Part shown: piece after piece, positions 1 to 8,197 of the stretch
Position numbering within the stretch: position 1 is the stretch's first letter
How the letters are laid out: each line of letters begins with the position of its first letter
From: an uncultured Saccharophagus sp.
GTDB taxonomy: Bacteria > Pseudomonadota > Gammaproteobacteria > Pseudomonadales > Cellvibrionaceae
Assembly (NCBI GenBank): GCA_937920545.1
Contig: CAKZUG010000046.1
Coordinates: forward strand, 1 to 38,570
DNA length: 38,570 bases
Direction: 5' to 3'
The notes under the pieces: model-generated
The model's input: the letters and a program-made list of their open reading frames with translations, nothing else
The model's database searches: none
Told to the model about the DNA's origin: nothing
Made by a program: the position numbers and the translations under genes

Positions 1-301
1 CACCCACAGCAGTACGATCGGCTTGATACTGCTCAAAGGATTGCGGCTCCATAAAGGTATAAAACTCGCCATCATCATATAAATATTCAAGGTCGGTATC
101 CATAACATCGGCAGCATCCAAAGATTCACCGGATTTAAATGTACGCTCCCAAACTCGGCCTGTTCTTAGGTTTTTAAGGCGGACACGGTTAAATGCTTGC
201 CCCTTACCCGGCTTGACCGTCTCGTTTTCGACAATGTTACATGGGTCGCCATCTAGCATGACTTTTAACCCATTTTTGAACTCACTTGTTGAATATCCCA
301 T
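1..301 (-). CDS. efp: Elongation factor P (partial, C-terminus beyond left edge)
   Basis: EF-P relieves ribosome stalling at polyproline stretches by entering near the E site. Reading the minus strand from the ATG at 301 gives about 100 codons before the window edge. The N-terminal KOW-like domain carries VKPGKGQAF, and Lys33 in it aligns with the lysine that is beta-lysylated in E. coli EF-P. The OB-domain start with TFKSGE and DVMD is also visible. The stop codon lies outside the window. The gene is divergent from epmB, whose product makes (R)-beta-lysine for this modification, so the pairing is functional as well as positional. The ribosome binding site is weak (GAG about 7 nt upstream). 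Identification is firm from the motif and context. Confidence 0.95.
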   Translation of the reverse strand, partial: MGYSTSEFKNGLKVMLDGDPCNIVENETVKPGKGQAFNRVRLKNLRTGRVWERTFKSGESLDAADVMDTDLEYLYDDGEFYTFMEPQSFEQYQADRTAVG

Positions 302-450
302 GTTTTGTACTCTATAAAATAAAAAAAGACGCCATAAAGCAAATTAAGACAACATTTGCCTTGATGATAAAGTTACTATTCTATCAAAATATATTTATCG
401 CTCGTGTTATTACACACGCAGCTTATGCATTCAATAATTTAAGGTCGGTC

Positions 451-1458
451 ATGATACAACGAACACTCCCAACATGTCAGGAATTAGATTGGCAAGACGA
501 GCTTAGGCAGCTTATTACCACGCCAGAAGCTCTTTTTGAGCGATTATGCCTGCCTAGTCGTTATTTAGATCAAGCACATAAGGCCCATGCGCTTTTTCCT
601 GTGCGCACGACATTGTCATTTATTAACGCCATGCAAAAAGGCGATATTAACGATCCACTGTTAAAGCAAGTATTACCGCTAGGGGAAGAACTCATACAAA
701 AAAAAGGCTTTACCGATACACCGCTAGAGGAAGATAGCTTTAACACAATACCCGGCATTATCCATAAGTATCATGGACGCGTTCTTTTAATCGCCGCCAC
801 ACAATGTGCCATCAACTGCCGCTATTGCTTTAGACGAAACTTTGATTACACCGCCAATACGCTCAGCAAAGCACAATGGCAAGATATTTTTAATTATATA
901 AACAGTGACTCGTCAATTGAAGAAGTGATTTTTAGTGGCGGCGACCCACTCGCAATGCCAGACGCACCCTTTGCATGGGCCGTAACTGAGCTTGAGAAGA
1001 TACCGCATATTACACGATTGCGGATACACTCCCGCATTCCGATTGTCTTACCTAGCCGCATCACGAAAACGCTATGCCATACCCTAAGAAACTCACGCTT
1101 TGACGTCGCTATGGTTATCCACAGTAACCATGCACAAGAAATAACACCCACGGTAATAGAAGCACTCAACAAACTAACATCAGCAAATATCGTCTTACTC
1201 AACCAAAGCGTGTTGTTAAAAGGGATAAATGATAATGCCGCCACATTAACCGCACTCAGCAAAGCCTTATTTTCTGCTGGCGTCATGCCTTATTACTTAC
1301 ACTTACTAGATAAAGTAAATGGCGCAAGCCACTTTGACATCAATAAAACGCAGGCAAAGCAGCTGATAACAGCGTTAACTGAGAGCCTCTCGGGGTATTT
1401 AGTACCCAAACTTGTACAAGAAATACCGCACGCAAAATCAAAAACACCAATTCGATAA
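451..1458 (+). CDS. epmB: EF-P beta-lysylation protein (lysine 2,3-aminomutase family)
   Basis: This radical-SAM, PLP-dependent enzyme converts lysine to (R)-beta-lysine, which EpmA then attaches to EF-P. The 335-residue product has the radical-SAM cluster CAINCRYC (Cys119, Cys123, Cys126), followed by FSGGDPL and HSRIPIVLP, typical of the KamA/EpmB family. E. coli EpmB is about 342 residues. The reading frame is open upstream to 286, but that extension would overlap the 5' end of divergent efp and shows no family similarity. The ATG at 451 has AAGG (441-444) before it and starts directly with MIQRTLPTCQELDW, so it is chosen. epmA is not in the window. Confidence 0.93.
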   Translation: MIQRTLPTCQELDWQDELRQLITTPEALFERLCLPSRYLDQAHKAHALFPVRTTLSFINAMQKGDINDPLLKQVLPLGEELIQKKGFTDTPLEEDSFNTIPGIIHKYHGRVLLIAATQCAINCRYCFRRNFDYTANTLSKAQWQDIFNYINSDSSIEEVIFSGGDPLAMPDAPFAWAVTELEKIPHITRLRIHSRIPIVLPSRITKTLCHTLRNSRFDVAMVIHSNHAQEITPTVIEALNKLTSANIVLLNQSVLLKGINDNAATLTALSKALFSAGVMPYYLHLLDKVNGASHFDINKTQAKQLITALTESLSGYLVPKLVQEIPHAKSKTPIR

Positions 1459-1564
1459 AACAGCGACAATATGATGGCAAACATACGCTTTATTTAGGCG
1501 CATAGCAGTAAACATCATTTACGCTATACTCGATTATACATGCAAAATTTAAGTGACATATTCT

Positions 1565-3184
1565 ATGACAACGCCCACCGATCCAGTAAAATTAATGCGT
1601 TTTATTAGCTCAACACTAGGACTGCCCGAGCAAAATACAACCAAGTTAAGCTTTTGCGATAGCCATAAACTCAATAAATTAAAAGCATGGGCAGAAGAAT
1701 TAAAAGTCACGCAAGCCATTAGCACAAGTATTTTGCTATACAAAAGTATTCCTGAACTTAGCCTGCTTAAAACAACCTACAAGACTCGCTTAGAGATGCT
1801 TGAAACGGTTCGCATACGCCTTAAAACGATTAGCGCTGGACTGGCCAAAGAGTATTTAAAAAAACCCATTATTTTACCTCCAGAAGCTCAAAAAGCAGCC
1901 ATCATCGCCCAAGCAATACAGAAACACTTTTTAAATGGTTATCTCATTAGCCTGCAAGACTGCCTGACATCAAATAAAAAAAACACGAAAACAACATTAG
2001 ATGATATTGCCCTGATTATTTGTCGCTCAATGCATGCGATTCAAACGATGTTTTTTAGAAGCTATCAACTGTATACCCGATACCCAAATGGTTTATGGCA
2101 AACACTGCACGCCCTATATCGTATAGCCGACCACTTTGACTTATTAAAAACACACATCGATGACAATTCACTCACACAGAACACATCGTTGAACATTGAG
2201 CAAGTTTACGCACGTACACTACTGCTTAGCGCTAGCAAACCCAATCAATTAAGCCAGTCAGATGTGTGCGCACTCTACGAATCGCTAGAAAACGGGTGTC
2301 AGTATACGCGTATTCAAAAAACACCCCCTAAAAACTGCACTATCACTTTATGCGTCAACACGGCCTCTGATAGTGGCCCCTTTCATAGAGGGAAAGAACG
2401 CATAGATTCACTTGTTAGCATTAATACAAATGACCTTATTGCAATACTCGATAATACAGAAGACGCCCCACAAAAAACCAAACCAGTAGAGCTTAGTCGC
2501 TTTGTGAAAAACCACATAATAAACGCGTGGACACAAACAGCCGAACGCGCAGATCAACGTAACGCCACTAATACACAAGCCGATATTTGTATTGGCTTGT
2601 GTGATTGCCACAAACTATTAACGCAAGGCGAAAGCTTTCAAAACTTTATTAGTAGCGAACCCGTCGAAACGGGCTTAGAACAAACAGCCGACATGCCATT
2701 CACGCCAAACACTCAGTTTGACAACTCTACGCCCAGCAATATTGCCGTCTCTGGATGCACCGTTATCAATACAAGCGTAAGCGGGTATTGCCTACTTTTA
2801 CAGGGTGCCATACCCACAAAAATGCAAGCCGGAGAAATTTTATTAATACGAGAGCGTTCTCGTAGCAAATGGAAGCTAGGTGTAGTGCGCTGGATAAAAC
2901 AACTGAAAAACGCCTCGCAAATTGGCGTTCAAGTGATTGCCCATAACCCTATTCCTGCGGCTATCAGAAAAGTATCAACTAAAAGTCAACAGCCAGACTA
3001 TCAAAGAGCATTACTCACGCACAAAAAAAACACACAAACAGTGCTTTGCCCATCGAACTTATTTGAAGCCAATAGAAAAGTGAGTATTATTCAAAATAAT
3101 AAAAATAACATCGTTAAAGTTGAACAAATTATTTACAGTACATCTAACATTACGCAGTATGCATATTTAGACACAGTAGTATGA
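1565..3184 (+). CDS. Protein of unknown function with PilZ-like C-terminal segment, upstream of fimX
   Basis: I do not recognise a named family with certainty. The protein is about 539 residues. The first ~300 are mostly helical and soluble-looking, with no signal peptide or membrane segment. The C-terminal part (about residues 385-470) reads like a PilZ-type beta barrel: an NTSVSG motif (matching (D/N)xSxxG), then a GEILLIRERS strand, LGVVRWIKQ and IGVQVIA. The RxxxR motif that normally precedes NxSxxG in c-di-GMP-binding PilZ domains is not evident, so ligand binding is doubtful. It sits directly upstream of fimX in the same direction, and my recollection is that Pseudomonas also has a hypothetical gene beside fimX. 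A role with FimX in pilus or c-di-GMP signalling is inference. An in-frame GTG at 1553 is an alternative start; neither has a clear ribosome binding site. Confidence 0.7.
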   Translation: MTTPTDPVKLMRFISSTLGLPEQNTTKLSFCDSHKLNKLKAWAEELKVTQAISTSILLYKSIPELSLLKTTYKTRLEMLETVRIRLKTISAGLAKEYLKKPIILPPEAQKAAIIAQAIQKHFLNGYLISLQDCLTSNKKNTKTTLDDIALIICRSMHAIQTMFFRSYQLYTRYPNGLWQTLHALYRIADHFDLLKTHIDDNSLTQNTSLNIEQVYARTLLLSASKPNQLSQSDVCALYESLENGCQYTRIQKTPPKNCTITLCVNTASDSGPFHRGKERIDSLVSINTNDLIAILDNTEDAPQKTKPVELSRFVKNHIINAWTQTAERADQRNATNTQADICIGLCDCHKLLTQGESFQNFISSEPVETGLEQTADMPFTPNTQFDNSTPSNIAVSGCTVINTSVSGYCLLLQGAIPTKMQAGEILLIRERSRSKWKLGVVRWIKQLKNASQIGVQVIAHNPIPAAIRKVSTKSQQPDYQRALLTHKKNTQTVLCPSNLFEANRKVSIIQNNKNNIVKVEQIIYSTSNITQYAYLDTVV

Positions 3185-3339
3185 ACGATATAAACACTAT
3201 GTCTCATATCGCTGCACAGGTAATACCTTATTTGATAAAAAATGCTACTATTTGCAAATCAAATAAGTACAAACAACAAAAACCACTCATACTGGTGCGA
3301 TTTTCTTAAGTACGAGATGCAACCCGACAAAGGAAACAC

Positions 3340-5418
3340 ATGATTCCCAACCAGACAATTCGCTTACTGATCTTAAATGACGAACGCTCAGAAGCTGAAC
3401 GATTGATTAGCATGCTAAATAATTCTGGGCGGCCTGTGCGCGCTCAACATGTTGACTCAAATGAGGGGCTGGAAAAACTGCTACGCGAGAATAGCTGGGA
3501 TCTATTAATTGGTCATGACCAAACACAAGGTCTTAAACCGCAGGATGCTATTCGCACCATTCGCAAATACAGCAAAGATATTGCTTGCATACTGCAAACA
3601 GACAGCACCGAATCGCATACCGTTGTTGAAGGCATAAAGCTAGGCGCGAAAGATGTCGTCATACTAGATGAAGATCAGCATCTCTTAATGGTGATATCAC
3701 GTGAACTAGAAGCGCGTTCCGACCGTGAGCGTAGACGTATAGCTGAGCGCGCTCAAAAAGAAGTCGAAAGACGCAACCAGCAACTATTAGATAGCTCCCG
3801 TGATGCTATCGCGTTTATCCAAGACGGCATGTTTTTGTACGCTAACGATTCCTTTGCAGAGAGTTTAGGGTATCAATCACGCGATGAAATAGAATGCATG
3901 CCCGTTATTGACGTGGTTGCCGATAAAGATCAGGAGCGTATCAAAAAATTCCTAAAAGACTTTTTCTTAAAAGCCGACGAGTCTGAATCTGTTACCATGA
4001 CTTTTGAGTTTATAGATGAGCAAGAAATCGCAAAACCACTAGCGTTAGATATTAACAAAGCGCTTTTTGACGATGAAAGTTGTATTCAGTTTATCGTAGG
4101 CACCGACATAGCCGATAACCAAGAGCTTGAAGCACAAATTCAACAGATTAAAAATCAAGACTTAGCCACAGGCCTATTTAACAAAAATCACCTTTTAACC
4201 ACAATAGATCACGAAGTTGATAAAGCGATTCATGGCGTTCACAATTGTACTTTGATGCAAATAAGTATCGATAAATTTACCGATACTGTCCGCGACAAAG
4301 CAGGAATTAGCTCCTTGGATATTGCGATAGGTGAAATAGCCCACTTTGCTAAATCATGCTTAGATGATGGCGATACTCTGTACCGCTATAGCGAAGAAAC
4401 ATTCGTACTATTAAGTCATGCAACCAAATCGAACAAAGCACAAGAAAACGCAGAGAATCTTTGTAATAAACTACGCGACAATATTATTGATCTCAACGGC
4501 CTAACACTGCAATTTAACTACCATATTGGTATTGCATTTATCAACGAAATTTCAACTGATGCGAATACCCCTATTGAGCATGCACATAAAGCGCTTGAAA
4601 GATGCAAGCAAGAAAACAGTTTAGCGCAAATTTATGAACCCGAAATAACATCTAACTCACGCCACGATATTGCAGTACTGGTACAGCGTGCACTTGATCA
4701 AAACCGCTTTAAATTACTTTTCCAACCTATATTAAGCTTACGTGGATCAGAAAAAGAACACTATGAAGTTCTACTCAGAATGCTTGATGAAAGCGGGACT
4801 GAAATTTTACCCGACACTTTCTTGACCGAAGCTGCCCGCACTGGCGCGACAACTAAAATTGATCGTTGGGTTATTTTGCAGTCAATTAAAACGCTTTCAG
4901 AACATAGGCAAGCCGGCCACAACACACAACTTATTATTAATTTATCGCGTGAGTCAATGCTTGATGCAACGCTGCCTGACTGGTTAAAAGTGGCTTTTAA
5001 AGCCATTAAGTTGCCGCCCGAGGCCGTTATTTTTCAACTGAAAGAAATGGATATTAACGATCACTTAAATGTGGCATCGCAATTTACACACAATTTAAGT
5101 GACGCTGGCTTTACACTGAGCGTAAACCATTTTGGTTGTGCGCTATCGCCAATGAAAACGCTAGAAAGTATCGCCGTTAAATACATCAAAATTGATGGCT
5201 CATTCACACAAGAGATTCAGCAAAACCAACAAGACGTGCAGTCTCTCAATGAATTAATCAGTGATTTAAACCAAAAAGAACTGATCACCATTGTACCCTT
5301 TGTTGAAAACGCCAGTGTGTTATCCAAACTATGGCAATCGGGCGTGCATTATATCCAAGGCTTTTACCTTCAAGAGCCCGTAGACGAAATGAATTACGAC
5401 TTTGATACAGAAAGCTAA
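3340..5418 (+). CDS. fimX: FimX-like REC-PAS-GGDEF-EAL protein, type IV pilus c-di-GMP effector
   Basis: FimX is a polar c-di-GMP effector needed for type IV pilus assembly and twitching. The 692-residue length matches P. aeruginosa FimX (about 691). The domain order is a degenerate receiver (about 7-130), a charged helix, PAS (about 148-265), GGDEF (about 280-430) and EAL (about 445-690). Catalytic motifs are lost. The GGDEF signature is replaced by SEETF near residue 351. EAL is EVL (EVLLR from Glu476), keeping the Glu/Arg used for ligand binding. DDFG of active phosphodiesterases is NHFG (596-599). This pattern fits a binding-only effector like known FimX. AAGGAA precedes the ATG. The serB and ahpA neighbours match the Pseudomonas arrangement, and pilY1 and fimT lie elsewhere in the window. 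Confidence 0.88.
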   Translation: MIPNQTIRLLILNDERSEAERLISMLNNSGRPVRAQHVDSNEGLEKLLRENSWDLLIGHDQTQGLKPQDAIRTIRKYSKDIACILQTDSTESHTVVEGIKLGAKDVVILDEDQHLLMVISRELEARSDRERRRIAERAQKEVERRNQQLLDSSRDAIAFIQDGMFLYANDSFAESLGYQSRDEIECMPVIDVVADKDQERIKKFLKDFFLKADESESVTMTFEFIDEQEIAKPLALDINKALFDDESCIQFIVGTDIADNQELEAQIQQIKNQDLATGLFNKNHLLTTIDHEVDKAIHGVHNCTLMQISIDKFTDTVRDKAGISSLDIAIGEIAHFAKSCLDDGDTLYRYSEETFVLLSHATKSNKAQENAENLCNKLRDNIIDLNGLTLQFNYHIGIAFINEISTDANTPIEHAHKALERCKQENSLAQIYEPEITSNSRHDIAVLVQRALDQNRFKLLFQPILSLRGSEKEHYEVLLRMLDESGTEILPDTFLTEAARTGATTKIDRWVILQSIKTLSEHRQAGHNTQLIINLSRESMLDATLPDWLKVAFKAIKLPPEAVIFQLKEMDINDHLNVASQFTHNLSDAGFTLSVNHFGCALSPMKTLESIAVKYIKIDGSFTQEIQQNQQDVQSLNELISDLNQKELITIVPFVENASVLSKLWQSGVHYIQGFYLQEPVDEMNYDFDTES

Positions 5419-5591
5419 AAATATATGTATTGCACAGACTTGAGTGAACGGTAAAAAGCAACATAGGAATAGCGCCTTTACTTAGGCAACAAAGCCTTAG
5501 AAGTTGGACCCAGAGTAAACTACAGTGAAGCCGCTTATGGCTTGCGCGGGTATTCTTTGCTATTCATTAGTACAAGTTAAAACAGCGCAAT

Positions 5592-5621
5592 AAAAAAGCC
5601 CTCGATTTAGAGGGCTTTTTT
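5592..5621. terminator. Bidirectional rho-independent terminator between fimX and serB
   Basis: A 12-bp perfect stem AAAAAAGCCCTC / GAGGGCTTTTTT encloses a 6-nt loop. The A and T tracts on each side make it work in both directions, which fits the convergent fimX and serB genes. The 170 nt between the fimX stop and this hairpin hold no gene I can support. Confidence 0.92.
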
Positions 5622-5666
5622 ATTGAACGCTGATCAAGAATAGATCGAATGGAAAGTATCAGCCAC

Positions 5667-6890
5667 TTAACCGTGTTCGATCTCGCGATCTCTAAAGCCC
5701 ATCAAATATAGGACAGCATCTAAACCTAATGTTGAAATAGCTTGTTCGGCCTCTGCTTTTACTAACGGCTTGGCACGAAATGCAATACCCAAACCCGCCA
5801 CACTCAGCATGGGCAAATCGTTTGCGCCATCGCCTACAGCCACAACCTGTTCCAAACTAATGTCTTCTTGATGCGCTAACTGCTGAAGCAAGTACGCCTT
5901 GCGTTCACCATCAACAATCTCGGTATGCACTTCTCCTGTTACCTTGCCATCTTTAATATCTAACTCGTTGGCATACACATAATCAATACCTAACTTATCT
6001 TGCAGATAACGACCAAAATAGCTGAACCCACCGGATAAAATAGCTGTTTTATAGCCCAGTTTTTTGAGCGATGACACAAGATGCTCCGCACCCTCCGTAA
6101 TAGGTAACTGCTTAGCAATGTTTTGTAATACAGACTCGTCTAAACCTTTTAAAAGTGCCATACGCTGAATAAAGCTCTCTTTAAAATCAATATCACCGCG
6201 CATAGCTGACTCGGTAATACGTGAAACTTGCTCTCCCACACCTGCCGCCTTAGCCAGCTCGTCTATCACCTCAGCCTCAATCAATGTGGAATCCATATCA
6301 AAACACACTAACCTACGCGTACGGCGATACATGCTATCGCGCTGAAAACCAATATCAACATTCAGGTTGCTCGCAATATCAGTGAAGGCCCGGCGCAGCG
6401 ATAACGCATCGGTGGGTTCGCCACGGGCGCTAAACTCAACACACGCTTTAGTCTGGGATTGATCTTGGGTTTGTGTTAGCGCGACTCGCCCAGATAAACG
6501 GCTAATATGATCGATATTCAAACCGTGTTGCGCAACAGCGTCTGTTAGCACGGCAATTTGCTCGGCAGTGATATAGCGCGATAACAGCGTCACGATATAA
6601 CGAGGCTTACCTTGCAAGGCCACCCAATCGTGGTAACTTTGCTCATCAATGGCATTAAAACGAACACGCATCGTCTGTTCAGTCATGGCTAACTCAATAG
6701 CAGCACATGCTTCATCAATACTTTCACTGTGCGTAAAATCAACAAGTAAGCCCAGCGAAAGCTGGTTATGAATGACTGCTTGGCCAATATCTAATATATT
6801 CGCGTTAAAACGAGCCAATACAGCCGTCACAGCAGAGGTAATGGCGGGCTTGTCGTCGCCAAATATATTGATCAATTTGAGTTGATGCAT
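5667..6890 (-). CDS. serB: Phosphoserine phosphatase with N-terminal ACT domain
   Basis: SerB dephosphorylates O-phospho-L-serine in the last step of serine biosynthesis. The 407-residue product has an N-terminal ACT-like region (about 1-80) and a second regulatory region to about 180. A HAD phosphatase domain follows, with DMDST (nucleophile Asp198, acid/base Asp200), the SGGFSYF motif and GDGANDLPML for Mg binding. The frame is open to 6953, but the ATG at 6890 begins MHQLKLINIFGDDKP, the expected ACT start, and the longer version would run through the promoter. In E. coli serB is also divergent from ytjB, the relative of the gene at 6965. Confidence 0.95.
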   Translation of the reverse strand: MHQLKLINIFGDDKPAITSAVTAVLARFNANILDIGQAVIHNQLSLGLLVDFTHSESIDEACAAIELAMTEQTMRVRFNAIDEQSYHDWVALQGKPRYIVTLLSRYITAEQIAVLTDAVAQHGLNIDHISRLSGRVALTQTQDQSQTKACVEFSARGEPTDALSLRRAFTDIASNLNVDIGFQRDSMYRRTRRLVCFDMDSTLIEAEVIDELAKAAGVGEQVSRITESAMRGDIDFKESFIQRMALLKGLDESVLQNIAKQLPITEGAEHLVSSLKKLGYKTAILSGGFSYFGRYLQDKLGIDYVYANELDIKDGKVTGEVHTEIVDGERKAYLLQQLAHQEDISLEQVVAVGDGANDLPMLSVAGLGIAFRAKPLVKAEAEQAISTLGLDAVLYLMGFRDREIEHG

Positions 6891-6920
6891 AGTTTTTTCT
6901 ATATAATGAAATGAGCACGT

Positions 6921-6948
6921 ATTATAACGGCTAGTTTGACTAGGCCAA
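6921..6948 (-). promoter_or_regulatory. Likely serB promoter
   Basis: On the minus strand TTGGCC (6948-6943) and a consensus TATAAT (6926-6921) are separated by 16 nt. The predicted start site lies about 25-30 nt upstream of the serB ATG at 6890. A short inverted repeat, GGCTAG-5 nt-CTAGGCC, lies around the spacer and -35 region, but its meaning is unclear. Confidence 0.6.
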
Positions 6949-6964
6949 AACAAAAGTATGGATT

Positions 6965-8122
6965 ATGTTGACACTTCGTATAAAAAAAATCTCGCCATTA
7001 GTGTATGCGGCCTTAGGTATGATAATGGGCGCAGCACTCATCGCCTCGGTATTTTTGCCCCCAACTATTAAATCGCATGATAGGCTGCTTCAAAACTACG
7101 GGGAAACGTTGTCCCGTATGGCTGCAAAACAAGCTGTCGATGCTGCGTTTAACCACGACCTTGTGCGCCTGCATGTGATACTCAATGAGCTTACCTCGTT
7201 GTCGAATGTTAAAATTGCAACGATCTACGATATCGACAACAACCTGATGGTGCAGTCAGGCAACCCCGATACCACCCTACCTACTGGGCAAACATTCTCA
7301 TCGCCCATTGCACTATCACAAAGTATTGCAGGCTACTTATCGGTTACGCTTGAGCAAACCCAACACAACACCCAAACCTTAATATGGTTTATGACATTGT
7401 TTGTTTTTGCCTTGCTCGCGGCATCAGGCTGGCTACTCCTGCATAACAAAGCCTTGATGTTTAATTGGCAAATACCCGCTAAACGGGGTGCAAGCAAGCA
7501 AGCACACACTAAAGAAAAAACATTTAACGACGAAGAGCTTGAGCAAAGTTATTCATTAGATGGCTCAATCATTACGCCTAACAATGAAGCTGGTAGCGTG
7601 GCAGAACAACCACAACCCACTGAATATGCCTATGCGACCATCACCATTACAAACTTAGGGCAGCTCGTTAAACAGCTTAGCCCCAACACTTTGCGTGATA
7701 CTCTAGAAGATTGCCAAAGCATATTTAGTGATATTTTAGCGCTATATGGCGGTAGCCAAATTGATATTCAAAAAACGGGCTTTGTGCTACGTTTTGACGC
7801 CCCCAACGGCGAGCAACAAGAAGCCCTTTTTCGTGCTTGTTGCAGTGCCTACCTGATTATTCACTTAATCAAAAAAATGCAGCGTGTCCCACTAGAGCTA
7901 AGTGCGCATATTCACACAGATAAGACCGATACCTTTGATACACAAACACATTCTGATAACGTGATATTACACTGTGATATTTACAAACAAACACAGCTTG
8001 AAAACCGCTTAAGTATTGTTTTTTGCCCTCATACCCCCGATTTACTCTGCATAGATAGTTTTGCGCAACCTTATCAAAACCTGCTTACAAACCAACTATC
8101 ACAACTCATTAAGATGCATTAA
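6965..8122 (+). CDS. AhpA/YtjB-family (SMP) inner-membrane protein
   Basis: The protein has 385 residues, with an N-terminal membrane segment (about 11-31), a periplasmic stretch, a second membrane segment (about 143-162) and a cytoplasmic C-terminal half. The periplasmic part, with FNHDLVRLHVILNEL and VKIATIYDIDNNLMVQSG, resembles the E. coli YtjB (Smp) / Pseudomonas AhpA family next to serB. Members are poorly characterised; some annotations call them hemolysin regulators. The C-terminal half has hints of a nucleotide-cyclase-like fold, but no catalytic motif is visible. The ATG lies only 74 nt from the divergent serB start, and its ribosome binding site is weak. Identity rests mainly on topology, the periplasmic motif and synteny. 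Confidence 0.75.
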   Translation: MLTLRIKKISPLVYAALGMIMGAALIASVFLPPTIKSHDRLLQNYGETLSRMAAKQAVDAAFNHDLVRLHVILNELTSLSNVKIATIYDIDNNLMVQSGNPDTTLPTGQTFSSPIALSQSIAGYLSVTLEQTQHNTQTLIWFMTLFVFALLAASGWLLLHNKALMFNWQIPAKRGASKQAHTKEKTFNDEELEQSYSLDGSIITPNNEAGSVAEQPQPTEYAYATITITNLGQLVKQLSPNTLRDTLEDCQSIFSDILALYGGSQIDIQKTGFVLRFDAPNGEQQEALFRACCSAYLIIHLIKKMQRVPLELSAHIHTDKTDTFDTQTHSDNVILHCDIYKQTQLENRLSIVFCPHTPDLLCIDSFAQPYQNLLTNQLSQLIKMH

Positions 8123-8197
8123 AAATGAACTATCCGACGCCAATTTGTCATAAACCCCATGCATCATTAAGGTATTTACGTGTTTAAGGGTATTAAA

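Noticed and set aside
286-450. A 55-residue N-terminal extension of EpmB
   Set aside because: It overlaps the start of divergent efp, lies over the shared promoter region and resembles no EpmB N-terminus; the ATG at 451 has a ribosome binding site.
5419-5590. Possible tRNA or small gene after fimX
   Set aside because: No cloverleaf landmarks (such as GTTCGA) and no ORF with a ribosome binding site were found.
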